Counted from the stretch's first letter, positions 1 to 6,955 are shown. The stretch: 16,519 nucleotides of DNA from an uncultured Opitutia bacterium (GCA_903938935.1 CAJAFD010000302.1:1-16519), one strand, 5' to 3'. Program-made: numbers and translations. Notes: generated by a model not told the origin, from the letters alone.

Positions 1-329
1 ACCGCATCGTCAAATCGGCCGTCGCGACTTCCAAAACCGAGACGCTCCAGCACGTGGCCACGCAAATGGAGAAGCTGGCTAAGCAGACCAATTCAGCTCT
101 CGACGCTCTCGCTAAAAATCAAGCCACGCGTCCCGCCGTCAACTCGAGCTTCACGGAAGATTATCCCAAAGAGGGTGTCAGTTACACCGTGCAAAAAGGT
201 GACACCCTCGCTGTGATCGCCAAAAAAACGGGCGCCAAGCAACAGGACATCATCAACGCCAATAAAATTTCCGATCCCGCTCGCATCATGCTTGGTCAAA
301 CCCTGTTCATTCCCGTCTCTGCTAAATAA
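1..329 (+). CDS. LysM-domain protein, 3' end only
   Basis: The reading frame is open from the left edge (first whole codon at base 3) to the TAA at 327-329, so the true start lies outside the window; the GTG at 54 is an internal valine, not a convincing start. The visible part has a polar, heptad-like stretch rich in K, T, A and L that may form a coiled coil, a short linker, and one C-terminal LysM domain beginning at VSYTVQKGDTL and ending with the typical GQTLFIP. LysM domains bind the N-acetylglucosamine backbone of peptidoglycan, so the protein is probably envelope-associated, but its N-terminus (signal peptide or membrane anchor) cannot be seen. It ends 8 bp before parB, so the two are probably co-transcribed. 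Confidence 0.85.
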   Translation, partial: RIVKSAVATSKTETLQHVATQMEKLAKQTNSALDALAKNQATRPAVNSSFTEDYPKEGVSYTVQKGDTLAVIAKKTGAKQQDIINANKISDPARIMLGQTLFIPVSAK

Positions 330-337
330 AAAACATT

Positions 338-1282
338 ATGGCTGCTGCTCCCAAATCACGTCTCGGTCGCGGTCTTGGCGGCCTCATTGCCGCCGCCAAA
401 CCGGCTGCCGCCGCTCCCGCACCAGCGCCGGTTTCGGCCTCGGCTCCGGCCTCTGCGTCGCCCGCGGCGCCCAGTGGGGCCCCGGGCTATTTGGAGATTG
501 CGACGCATCTAATCGTCCCCAGCCCGTACCAAGCTCGCCGTGAGATTCCCGCGGAGCAACTCAAGGAACTGGCCGAGAGTATCCGCGCCGAGGGGTTGTT
601 GCAGCCCATCGTCGTACGCAAACTCGCGGAAAAATATGAACTCATCGCGGGCGAGCGTCGCTGGCGCGCGTTCCAACAGCTTAAGATCAAAGTTATCCCG
701 GCTCGCCTCGTCGAAGCCAGCAATGCTTCAGCGGCGGCCCTCGGGTTGATTGAGAATCTCCAGCGTGAGGGCCTCAACCCGATCGAAGAAGCGCACGGTT
801 ACGCCAGTTTGATTCGCGATTTCGATCTCACGCAGGAGACCGCCGCCGAGCGAGTGGGGAAGGGGCGCGCTTCCGTCGCCAACTCGCTGCGCTTGCTCGC
901 GCTCGATGCCGATATCCAGGGCTACATCGCCAAAAATATCTTGAGCGTCGGCCACGCCAAAGTGCTTCTCGGTATCGAGGAAGCCGCCCAGCGCACCCTC
1001 TGCGCGCGGCGCGTCATTGAAGAAGGCCTCAGCGTACGCGCGACGGAAAAACTCGTTTTAACCGCCAAGGCTTCCGCCGGCGCGAAACCTACCACCGCCC
1101 ACGCCCGTAAAATCCCGGCGCAAGACGCCGCCGCGGTGGCTGGCATTGAGAAAAAACTCACCTCGCACCTCGGCGCGCGCGTCGCCGTCCTCCACACCCC
1201 GAAAAAGGGCCGCATCGTGATCGAATACCGCGGCAACGACGATCTCCAACGCCTCTTGGAGAAACTCGGCGTCGAATCCTGA
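338..1282 (+). CDS. parB: ParB family chromosome-partitioning protein
   Basis: A 314-residue protein of normal ParB length. Residues 7-16 (SRLGRGLGGL) are the conserved N-terminal motif through which ParB contacts the ParA ATPase. Residues 20-50 are an Ala/Pro/Ser-rich linker. The ParB/Srx-like CTP-binding domain follows, with the box GERRWR at 105-110 and ENLQREGLNPIEEA at 139-152. A helix-turn-helix region of KorB type covers about 160-240 and a C-terminal dimerisation region ends the chain. In this family, ParB loads at parS sites as a CTP-dependent clamp and directs origin segregation with ParA and SMC. No parA is present in the window and I found no parS-like palindrome. The ATG at 338 has no Shine-Dalgarno sequence, but the N-terminal motif fixes the start. 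Confidence 0.95.
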   Translation: MAAAPKSRLGRGLGGLIAAAKPAAAAPAPAPVSASAPASASPAAPSGAPGYLEIATHLIVPSPYQARREIPAEQLKELAESIRAEGLLQPIVVRKLAEKYELIAGERRWRAFQQLKIKVIPARLVEASNASAAALGLIENLQREGLNPIEEAHGYASLIRDFDLTQETAAERVGKGRASVANSLRLLALDADIQGYIAKNILSVGHAKVLLGIEEAAQRTLCARRVIEEGLSVRATEKLVLTAKASAGAKPTTAHARKIPAQDAAAVAGIEKKLTSHLGARVAVLHTPKKGRIVIEYRGNDDLQRLLEKLGVES

Positions 1283-1291
1283 GTTTTCCGA

Positions 1292-1314
1292 CCAGCCGGC
1301 TTCGCGGCGGCTGG
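1292..1314. repeat. GC-rich hairpin after parB
   Basis: CCAGCCG at 1292-1298 and its perfect complement CGGCTGG at 1308-1314 form a 7-bp stem with a 9-nt loop, 10 bp after the parB stop. No run of T follows on either strand, so it does not look like a complete intrinsic terminator. It could protect an mRNA end or act as a processing boundary between parB and secG. Confidence 0.45.
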
Positions 1315-1326
1315 CCAATCCCGCCA

Positions 1327-1352
1327 TTGACAAAATCCGGCGCGCCCGGATT
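1327..1352 (+). promoter_or_regulatory. Possible secG promoter region with inverted repeat
   Basis: A perfect TTGACA (-35 consensus) lies at 1327-1332, 35 bp before the secG ATG. Directly behind it is a perfect 7-bp inverted repeat: AATCCGG at 1334-1340, a CGCGC spacer, CCGGATT at 1346-1352. The best -10 candidate, GATTCT at 1349-1354, matches the consensus at only 3 of 6 places, so a promoter is not proven. The repeat could be an operator or an mRNA leader hairpin. Confidence 0.3.
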
Positions 1353-1367
1353 CTCTGACCCTTTTCC

Positions 1368-1760
1368 ATGAGCATCGTCCTCGGTATACTCACCTTCGCC
1401 CTCATCGTTTTGTCGTTGTTTCTCGTGCTGATCGTCTTGGCGCAAAAAGCCAAGTCCGACGGCGGCGTGGGCGCTGCGATGGGCGGTGGAATGACGGAAG
1501 CCGCTTTCGGCGCCGACACCAGCAACGTCCTTTCCAAGGCCACGATCTACGCGGCGATTGCGTTCTTCGTCATCGCCTTCTCGCTTTATCTCGGCCGAAT
1601 CTACGAGCGCAAGCACGCCACGGCGGCTGCGAACAACGCGTTGCCCACGATCGCAGTGCCTGCGGCGCCGGCACCTGCTCCGGCCAGCGCTCCGCTCGCT
1701 GCTCCCGTTCCGGCCGCCACCACCACTACGACGACTCCCGAAGCCGCGAAGAAACCCTGA
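1368..1760 (+). CDS. secG: Preprotein translocase subunit SecG
   Basis: SecG is the small auxiliary subunit of the SecYEG channel in the inner membrane and helps SecA-driven protein export. The 130-residue product has the family layout: transmembrane helix 1 at about 3-25, a cytoplasmic loop with the signature AKSDGGVGAAMGGGMTEAAFG (about 28-48), and transmembrane helix 2 at about 60-77. The remainder, about 90-130, is a tail of Ala, Pro and Thr ending in EAAKKP. This low-complexity tail is longer than in E. coli SecG and probably disordered. The ATG at 1368 follows a pyrimidine-rich leader and not a Shine-Dalgarno. A strong terminator follows 24 bp after the stop codon. Confidence 0.92.
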   Translation: MSIVLGILTFALIVLSLFLVLIVLAQKAKSDGGVGAAMGGGMTEAAFGADTSNVLSKATIYAAIAFFVIAFSLYLGRIYERKHATAAANNALPTIAVPAAPAPAPASAPLAAPVPAATTTTTTPEAAKKP

Positions 1761-1762
1761 AA

Positions 1763-2653
1763 ATGGGCCAGTCCCGTCACATTTCGCCCGCCACATTCTG
1801 GCGGGCGTTTTTCTTTTTAGCCTTCGGCCTCGTCGGTTTTTCTAGCGCAAGGGCCGCGGCCGTCGGGGCCTCATCGCCTACTCCTTTAGCTCAAGTCGGC
1901 AAGCCGGACGAAGCGGGGGCGCGTGAGTTAGTGGAGCGTTTTCGCGCCGCCGGTATCACGGGTGACTATTACTTGGAGTTTGAATTGCAGGCTTTGCCCC
2001 GTCGCGGTGAGGCGCGCACGTACCGCGGCCGCCTTTGGGGTTCGCGCAACGAGCAAGGCGCGATCACGCGGATTCAATTGGTGGACGCCTCGGGCCAAAA
2101 CGTACGTTGGTTGCTGCAAAACGGCGCGGCGCCCGGCGTCTGGACCTTTCGCGCCGGCCAAGTCGCATCGTTGCCTGAGAAAGCGGTGTTGGCGCCACTC
2201 ATCGAGGGCGTCGAATTGAGCGCTTTTGATCTGTTGATGCCGTATCTTTACTGGCCGGATTTTCAACTCACGCGAATTGAGCGGGTGCGCGGACGCCCAG
2301 CCTATGCCTTTGTTTTTCGTCCACCCGTGGTCTTTAGTCAGGTTCACCCCGAGGTGAGCGGAGTACGGGCGTTTTTGGATACGCAATTTAACGCGCTGAT
2401 GCAGACGGAGCGACTCGGAGCCAACGGGCAGGTGCTCACAACGTTTGCTTTGGGCGAACTCAAAAAAATCGGCGAGCAGTGGATGTTGAAATCGGTCGAT
2501 CTGCGCAATGAAACCACGCGCGACAAAACGCGGTTTCTCGTCACAGCCGCTGCGCTCAATCTTGAGTTTGCTCCTGCACTTTTTGAACCGGGGCGCTTGA
2601 TTGACGACGTACCCGCGCCGCGGGGGGATCGCCTCGTGCGGGTCGACCCATGA
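1763..2653 (+). CDS. Exported LolA-like outer-membrane lipoprotein-sorting protein
   Basis: A 296-residue protein with a plausible Sec signal peptide: basic residues at 5-14, hydrophobic core at about 15-27 (AFFFLAFGLVGF), and likely cleavage near SARA-A at about 28-32. The mature part is rich in beta-strand patterns. Stretches such as DLLMPYLYWPDFQLTRIERVRGRPAYAF and a late ...QWMLKSVDLRNETTRDKTRF segment resemble the LolA-like family typified by Treponema TP_0789, annotated as outer-membrane lipoprotein-sorting proteins. Function is inferred from this resemblance only. The ATG at 1763 is 2 bp after the secG stop, without a clear Shine-Dalgarno; no other ATG, GTG or TTG precedes the mature domain. 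Oddly, codons 8-19 lie within the secG intrinsic terminator. The stop overlaps the next gene as ATGA, which suggests translational coupling to the HAD phosphatase. Confidence 0.7.
   Translation: MGQSRHISPATFWRAFFFLAFGLVGFSSARAAAVGASSPTPLAQVGKPDEAGARELVERFRAAGITGDYYLEFELQALPRRGEARTYRGRLWGSRNEQGAITRIQLVDASGQNVRWLLQNGAAPGVWTFRAGQVASLPEKAVLAPLIEGVELSAFDLLMPYLYWPDFQLTRIERVRGRPAYAFVFRPPVVFSQVHPEVSGVRAFLDTQFNALMQTERLGANGQVLTTFALGELKKIGEQWMLKSVDLRNETTRDKTRFLVTAAALNLEFAPALFEPGRLIDDVPAPRGDRLVRVDP
1785..1818 (+). terminator. Intrinsic terminator of secG, inside the next reading frame
   Basis: CGCCCGCC at 1785-1792 and GGCGGGCG at 1800-1807 form a perfect 8-bp GC stem with a 7-nt loop, followed directly by TTTTT, C, TTTTT (1808-1818). 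This is a textbook rho-independent terminator 24 bp after the secG stop. It also codes for residues 8-19 of the LolA-like protein, the T tract giving the Phe-Phe-Phe-Leu of the signal-peptide core. Confidence 0.85.
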
Positions 2654-3306
2654 GCCGGTCGCATCCGACGCGGGCCGTCGTTTTCGATTTGGATGGTACG
2701 TTGCTCAACAGCCTGCCGTTGGTGTTGCGGGCGTTTTCTCACGCCTTGGAGCCGTTTGGCGGCAAGCCGACGATGGAGATGTTTGCTCATTTCGGCGGAC
2801 CACCGGAAAAGATTTTTCAAGGCCTCGTCGCTGATGCGCGGGACGTGCCCGCGGCCTTGACGCGTTTGCATGAATTTCACCGCGATCACCATCATCTCAT
2901 TGAACCCTTTCCGGGAGCCAAGGCGATGTTGGGCGAACTGCGCTCACGCGGCGTCGCTTTGGCGGTGTGGACGGGACGGGATCGCGCGAGCGCCGAGCAT
3001 CTTTTTGCGCTTCACAGTCTGGGGGAATTTTTTGCGGAGGTCGTGTGTGGCGATGATCTGCCCTCGCACAAACCTGATCCCGCCGGACTCCGCGAGATTT
3101 TGCGTCGACTCGGCTTGAAGGCGCACGAAGCGCTCTATCTCGGCGATGCCGATGTGGACGTCGCGGGCGGGGCGGGGGCTGGCGTTGATACCATTTTAAT
3201 CCAACACCTGCGCAATGCTACGCCCGAAATATCTGCACAAGCCTGGCGTTTAGTGGGTTCGCCGTTTGAGGCTTACGAATGGGCGCTGCGCTGTACGGCG
3301 ACTTAA
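2650..3306 (+). CDS. HAD-superfamily hydrolase, phosphoglycolate phosphatase-like
   Basis: A 218-residue haloacid dehalogenase-type phosphatase with all four motifs: motif I DLDGT at 13-17 (nucleophile Asp13, acid-base Asp15), motif II Thr108 in WTGR, motif III Lys141 in HKPDP, and motif IV GDADVD at 165-170. The helical cap inserted between motifs I and II (about 20-85) places it with the Gph/PpaX/beta-phosphoglucomutase group; the phosphoglycolate or pyrophosphate substrate cannot be read from sequence. No signal peptide, so cytoplasmic. It begins in a 4-bp ATGA overlap with the upstream exported LolA-like protein, indicating one mRNA, though no functional link between the two is obvious. 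Confidence 0.88.
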   Translation: MSRSHPTRAVVFDLDGTLLNSLPLVLRAFSHALEPFGGKPTMEMFAHFGGPPEKIFQGLVADARDVPAALTRLHEFHRDHHHLIEPFPGAKAMLGELRSRGVALAVWTGRDRASAEHLFALHSLGEFFAEVVCGDDLPSHKPDPAGLREILRRLGLKAHEALYLGDADVDVAGGAGAGVDTILIQHLRNATPEISAQAWRLVGSPFEAYEWALRCTAT

Positions 3307-3381
3307 ATTTTTATTGCTGCGCGCAACGGCCCGCTGACACGGTATTAATTCTTATACCCCGACTTCAACCACCCCAAAGTT

Positions 3382-3717
3382 ATGGCCACTCGTTCCCGCT
3401 CCAATTCGTCACCGCTCACGTTTGATCTGCCCGATTCGCTTATCACCAAGATCGAGTCGCTGCGCCGGCAAAGAAATCTCAAGTCGGTCAGCGAAGTCGT
3501 ACGTCTCGCCGTGGATGAATTTGATTTTACGAGCTGTGAATTCACGACGGATCCGTTTCGCCAAATTTCCGTACGGGTGGACGATGCCCAGCGCGGTGTA
3601 TTGAAGCGGGTCGCTCGTCAAAAACGCGCGAGTATCGGTGAAGTCGTACGTCGCGCCATCGAAGCTCTGCCGATCAAAGCGCCCGCGAGCGCGAAGAAAA
3701 AACGCTCGGCGCGTTAA
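3382..3717 (+). CDS. Tandem ribbon-helix-helix (CopG/Arc-type) DNA-binding protein
   Basis: A 111-residue basic protein with two consecutive units of ribbon-helix-helix pattern. Unit 1 is about residues 11-47 (strand LTFDLP, helix DSLITKIESLRRQ, helix SVSEVVRLAVDEF). Unit 2 is about 60-96 (strand QISVRV, helix DAQRGVLKRVARQ, helix SIGEVVRRAIEAL). The shared EVVR lies at 38-41 and 87-90, exactly 49 residues apart, and the DNA there is identical over 13 bases (3493-3505 and 3640-3652), which argues for internal duplication. The tail ends KKKRSAR. Classical CopG/Arc proteins have one unit and dimerise; here one chain could form a complete binding unit. The target is unknown; no toxin gene is adjacent, so an antitoxin role is not supported. 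Standing alone after the HAD gene, it may be a regulator or nucleoid-associated factor. Confidence 0.75.
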   Translation: MATRSRSNSSPLTFDLPDSLITKIESLRRQRNLKSVSEVVRLAVDEFDFTSCEFTTDPFRQISVRVDDAQRGVLKRVARQKRASIGEVVRRAIEALPIKAPASAKKKRSAR

Positions 3718-3828
3718 GACATAGCTGGCGCCCTGCGGTGGGCGCGCACCGCCGCGACCCAGTCGAAGACCTCGGTGGAGCTTGCCTTTGCGCGCTCTGG
3801 CTCTCTTTAGTTTTATCTCTTTACGCCG

Positions 3829-5022
3829 ATGTCTTCAACTCTGCCGCTTCTCTCCACTTGGGCTCGTAACGTCTCGCCGTCGCCGACTCTTGCCGTCGAC
3901 GCGAAAGCCAAAGCGCTTCAAGCTGCGGGTGAAGACGTGTGTGGTTTCGCCGCTGGCGAGCCCGATTTTGACACGCCCGAGCACATCAAAGAAGCCTGCA
4001 TCGCTGCGCTCAAAGGCGGTAAGACCAAATACGCGCCCACGCCTGGCATCGAGCCGCTGCGCCAAGCCATCGTCGATCGCTACCTCGCCGAATACGGTCT
4101 GAAGGCCGCGCCCTCTCAGGTCATTGTGTCACCCGGCGGTAAATATAACTGCTACCTCGGCGTGCTCGCGACATGTTCGCCGGGTGATGAAGTCATCGTG
4201 CCCGCGCCGTACTGGGTGAGTTATCCCGAGATGGTGAAACTGGCCGGAGCGACGCCGAAATTCGTCCTCGCGGATGATCGCACCGGTTTTCGTCTGACCC
4301 CGGCCATGGTCGAGGCGGCGATCACGCCACGCACCAAATTGCTGATCCTCAACTCCCCGTCTAATCCCACGGGAGCCGTTTATACCCGCCAAGAGCTAGA
4401 GGCGATCGTGGCCGTAGCCATCAAGCACAACCTCTACATCCTCTCCGACGAGATGTACGAACACCTCGTCTACGACGGCGTGAAACCCACTTGTGTCGCG
4501 ACGCTCAGCAAAGAAGCCGAGGCGCGCACGATCACCGTCGCTGGTTTCTCGAAGACCTACGCCATGACCGGTTGGCGTATCGGTACGACCCTCGCGCCCG
4601 CGCCGATTGCCAAGGCGATCTCGGAGCTACAGAGCCAGATGTCGTCCAACGTCACGACCTTCGCTCAATACGGCGCACTCGCGGCCTTAAAGGAAAAAGA
4701 AAAGACTGCCGCCGCGCTGAAGCTCATGATGACGGCGTTCGATCGTCGCCGTAAATTCCTCCACGCCGAGTTGAACAAAATTCCTGGCATCACCTGTCTA
4801 CTGGCCGAAGGCGCCTTTTATCTTTTCCCGAACATTTCCAGTTTTGGTCTGAGCGATGTTGAATTTTGCAATCGCCTGCTCGACCAGGAAAAAGTCGCCG
4901 CGGTCCCTGGCAGCGCGTTTGGCGCCGAAGGATATCTGCGCCTCAGCTACGCCACGGGTGACGACATCATCCAAAAAGGCATCACCCGGCTCGCCCGTTT
5001 CTGCGCGACTCTTAAGAAATAA
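3829..5022 (+). CDS. PLP-dependent class I aminotransferase, aspartate aminotransferase type
   Basis: A 397-residue fold-type I aminotransferase of normal length. Visible key sites: SPSNPTG at 176-182 (Asn179 contacts PLP), SDEMY at 206-210 (Asp207 pairs with the pyridine nitrogen), SKTYAMTGWRIG at 241-252 with the Schiff-base Lys242, and RLSYA at 371-375 whose Arg371 binds the substrate alpha-carboxylate. The N-terminal AAGEPDFDTP (41-50) and KYAPTPGIEPLR (67-78) are typical of the bacterial aspartate aminotransferase subgroup (Thermus-like), which transfers amino groups between aspartate and 2-oxoglutarate; related members accept prephenate or aromatic acids, so exact specificity is open. 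Cytoplasmic. The ATG at 3829 lacks a Shine-Dalgarno. An intrinsic terminator follows the stop. Confidence 0.9.
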   Translation: MSSTLPLLSTWARNVSPSPTLAVDAKAKALQAAGEDVCGFAAGEPDFDTPEHIKEACIAALKGGKTKYAPTPGIEPLRQAIVDRYLAEYGLKAAPSQVIVSPGGKYNCYLGVLATCSPGDEVIVPAPYWVSYPEMVKLAGATPKFVLADDRTGFRLTPAMVEAAITPRTKLLILNSPSNPTGAVYTRQELEAIVAVAIKHNLYILSDEMYEHLVYDGVKPTCVATLSKEAEARTITVAGFSKTYAMTGWRIGTTLAPAPIAKAISELQSQMSSNVTTFAQYGALAALKEKEKTAAALKLMMTAFDRRRKFLHAELNKIPGITCLLAEGAFYLFPNISSFGLSDVEFCNRLLDQEKVAAVPGSAFGAEGYLRLSYATGDDIIQKGITRLARFCATLKK

Positions 5023-5027
5023 AATAT

Positions 5028-5061
5028 CCGCCCGCGCTGAGTCGCGGGCGTTTTAGTTTTT
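5028..5061 (+). terminator. Intrinsic terminator between convergent genes
   Basis: CGCCCGCG at 5029-5036 and CGCGGGCG at 5043-5050 form a perfect 8-bp stem with a 6-nt loop, followed by TTTTAGTTTTTC. It lies 6 bp after the aminotransferase stop, and its T tract contains the stop codon (5053-5055) of the convergent M20 peptidase. On the minus strand the same hairpin is followed by GATATTTTATTT, so it may serve both genes. Confidence 0.85.
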
Positions 5062-6477
5062 CTTGGCGGCGAGACTGATGGCGACGTCCCAGTTGAAGCG
5101 GACGAATTTATAGAAAGCTTCTTCAAGGATGCGCTCTTGATCGCTGTGCGCCCCGAAGCCCTTGGGGCCGTCTTCGCTGTCGATCATCGGACCAATGCCG
5201 AAACATTGGACGCCTTTTTGGCGGAGAAAGGCCATATCGGTCGCGCCCGTGCTCATGACGGGCAGCGTGATCACGCCGTAGTGGCGCTTGATTGCCGCTT
5301 CGACGACTTCAAACGCTTCCGTGTGCAGACTCGAGGGCGGTGCACCCGGGCGGGTGTGACTAGGCGCGGCTTCCACGGTGATGGCGGGGTCGTTGATGAC
5401 TTTGCGCATCTGCTCGAGGAATCGAGTCATATCCTCGTCGGGCAGCGCGCGCACATCCAGAGTGGCTTCGACTTCGGAGGGAATGACGTTCACGCGGTAG
5501 CCGCCGCTGATCATGTTGGGTGAGATGGACGTACGCAGCGTCGAGTGAAACCGAGGTTCTTTCTCGGCGAAATATTCTTGGGCGGCACCGTTTTCGTCGC
5601 CTTTCAAGACGGCGCGATAACGAGCGGCCTCGTCGGGAGTGCTAATGGTGGCGAGCCGTTCAAAAAAGGCGCGAGTCGTTTCGTTGAGCCGCATTTCCGT
5701 CTGCCAATCGGAGATGTTGGCGATGGCGCGCGCGAGGTGCACGACGGCGTTGGAGCGTAGCGGCACCGAGCCGTGGCCAGCGACGCCGCGTGCGATGATG
5801 CGGATGCGGTTGGGGATTTTTTCGGTCGTTTGGACACTGCCGTATTGGATTTTTCCGCCTGTGCGCACGACGCCACCGCCTTCGGCGAGACAGAACTCGG
5901 CGTCGATTTCAGCGAAATGTTCGCGCACCATAAACTCGATGCCGAATTGCACGGCTCCTTCTTCGCCGGCCTCGGCCAGGAAAATCACGTCGCGGTCGAG
6001 TGGCAGCTGGCTGCGTTTCAAAAGCAACATCGTCATGAGCGCAGCGGTGACGTTGTCCTTATCGTCCACGGTGCCTCGGCCGTAGATGTAGCCGTCGGCG
6101 CGTGTGGCGGAAAACGGGGGATGTTTCCATTTTTTGGGGTCGACGTTGACGACATCCGTGTGGGCCATGAGCAGGAGCGGTCGCTTCGTGCCGTTGCCGC
6201 GGATGCGAGCGACGAGGTTGGGCCGATTGGGGTCGATGGAAAAGATTTTCGTCTCGATCCCTTCGGCTTCGAGGACGCTTTTGAGATAGTCCACCGCGGG
6301 CCGTTCGCCTCCGGGCGGGTCGCTGGTGTCGAGGCGCAGGAGATTTTGAAAATGTTTAAGCGATTCTTCGTCGATGGTTTTCCAATCCGCCGGCACGACG
6401 GTTTCGGCGGCCCGGCTTTGGAGGGTGAGGAGGATGAGGCCGAGGGTGAGGCCGCGGCGCAGAAGTCTTGAGATCAT
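5053..6477 (-). CDS. Exported M20 family metallopeptidase
   Basis: A 474-residue zinc-dependent peptidase/deacylase of the M20 (ArgE/DapE/carboxypeptidase) family with an N-terminal Sec signal peptide (RR-rich start, hydrophobic 9-19, cleavage near SRAA at 21-24). Metal and catalytic positions are present: His106 and Asp108 in AHTDVV, bridging Asp138/139 in GRGTVDDKD, general base Glu172 and metal Glu173 in AEAGEEG, Glu199 in LAEGGG, and the C-terminal His444 in GFGAHSDQE. The dimerisation domain, with GHGS at 234-237, occupies about 220-375. Secreted members hydrolyse peptides or N-acyl amino acids; the substrate here is not predictable. The upstream sequence is C-rich (CCCATCCC before ATG) and lacks a Shine-Dalgarno. 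It converges on the aminotransferase with a shared terminator. Confidence 0.9.
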   Translation of the reverse strand: MISRLLRRGLTLGLILLTLQSRAAETVVPADWKTIDEESLKHFQNLLRLDTSDPPGGERPAVDYLKSVLEAEGIETKIFSIDPNRPNLVARIRGNGTKRPLLLMAHTDVVNVDPKKWKHPPFSATRADGYIYGRGTVDDKDNVTAALMTMLLLKRSQLPLDRDVIFLAEAGEEGAVQFGIEFMVREHFAEIDAEFCLAEGGGVVRTGGKIQYGSVQTTEKIPNRIRIIARGVAGHGSVPLRSNAVVHLARAIANISDWQTEMRLNETTRAFFERLATISTPDEAARYRAVLKGDENGAAQEYFAEKEPRFHSTLRTSISPNMISGGYRVNVIPSEVEATLDVRALPDEDMTRFLEQMRKVINDPAITVEAAPSHTRPGAPPSSLHTEAFEVVEAAIKRHYGVITLPVMSTGATDMAFLRQKGVQCFGIGPMIDSEDGPKGFGAHSDQERILEEAFYKFVRFNWDVAISLAAKKN

Positions 6478-6609
6478 GGGATGGGGGATTGCGGGTTAAG
6501 ATGAGCAAGAGTTGGACCGAGTCGAAACGGTTTATTTTTTGAGCTAAAATAATGTGCGCGCCGGGGTATTCACCCTCGCTTCCGCGCGTGGCTTGCGACA
6601 GGATGCGTT

Positions 6610-6711
6610 ATGGCTAAATCCCAAAACTCAAAGAAACAGACCAAGAAAGCGCCTCTGAAAACCGCGGCGGAGAAAAAAGCGGCCAAGCGCGACAAGAAGA
6701 ATACCCGGTAA
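6610..6711 (+). CDS. Very small lysine-rich basic protein (33 aa)
   Basis: An ATG at 6610 opens a 33-codon frame ending in TAA at 6709-6711. The product begins MAKSQNSKKQTKKAP and has 11 Lys, 2 Arg and only 2 acidic residues, with no hydrophobic segment. An AGGA about 8 bp before the ATG may be a weak Shine-Dalgarno. Support for a real gene: its codons are ordinary for the neighbourhood, it fits the 350-bp space between the divergent-side ends of two larger genes, and a very strong intrinsic terminator follows 27 bp later with no other + strand gene to terminate. I do not recognise a named family. Small basic proteins of this kind may bind nucleic acid or ribosomes, but that is only an inference from charge. 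Confidence 0.6.
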   Translation: MAKSQNSKKQTKKAPLKTAAEKKAAKRDKKNTR

Positions 6712-6738
6712 TCGTTCCGGCTTTTTTCGTTAGGACTG

Positions 6739-6775
6739 AGCTTCGGACTTTCGGTCCGAAGCTTTTTGTTTTTTT
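6739..6775 (+). terminator. Strong intrinsic terminator after the 33-codon gene
   Basis: AGCTTCGGAC at 6739-6748 and GTCCGAAGCT at 6754-6763 form a perfect 10-bp stem with a 5-nt loop, followed by TTTTT, G, TTTTTTT up to 6775. It is the best terminator in the window and lies 27 bp after the 33-codon gene. It implies a dedicated transcript ends here. Confidence 0.9.
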
Positions 6776-6827
6776 GCGGTAGCGATTCTGGTTGCGCGCC
6801 GCGGTCAAAATCTGCGGCGTTGGTTCG

Positions 6828-6947
6828 ATGGGAGCAAAATATTTACCGACCATTCGTGATTTGAAGGCCAGTCAACGGTTCCAGCTCAAGCAAAGTGCGC
6901 TGCCAAAGCTGAAAAAGAAATCCGGCCACAAGGCTAAGAAAAAATAA
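6828..6947 (+). CDS. Very small basic protein (39 aa)
   Basis: An ATG at 6828 opens a 39-codon frame closing with TAA at 6945-6947. The product starts MGAKYLPTIRDLKASQRF and ends in a basic tail, KLKKKSGHKAKKK (27-39). It has 11 Lys, 2 Arg and one Asp. The N-terminal half (YLPTIRDLKASQRFQL) is amphipathic in appearance, followed by the lysine tail. It sits behind the strong terminator, so it needs its own promoter, which I could not identify. It ends 8 bp before the convergent stop of the ceramidase-like gene. No Shine-Dalgarno is evident. The similar composition and the immediate neighbour of the same kind are the main reasons to believe it; the function is unknown. Confidence 0.5.
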   Translation: MGAKYLPTIRDLKASQRFQLKQSALPKLKKKSGHKAKKK

Positions 6948-6955
6948 GTCTGGGT

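Noticed and set aside
3718..3828. GCGGTG / CACCGC hairpin in the gap before the aminotransferase, considered as tRNA, small RNA or riboswitch
   Set aside because: No cloverleaf, no T tract and no recognised riboswitch core; nothing more can be supported.
5773..6471. A 232-codon + strand frame opposite the M20 peptidase
   Set aside because: Antisense shadow; the minus-strand frame has all M20 catalytic residues and a signal peptide.
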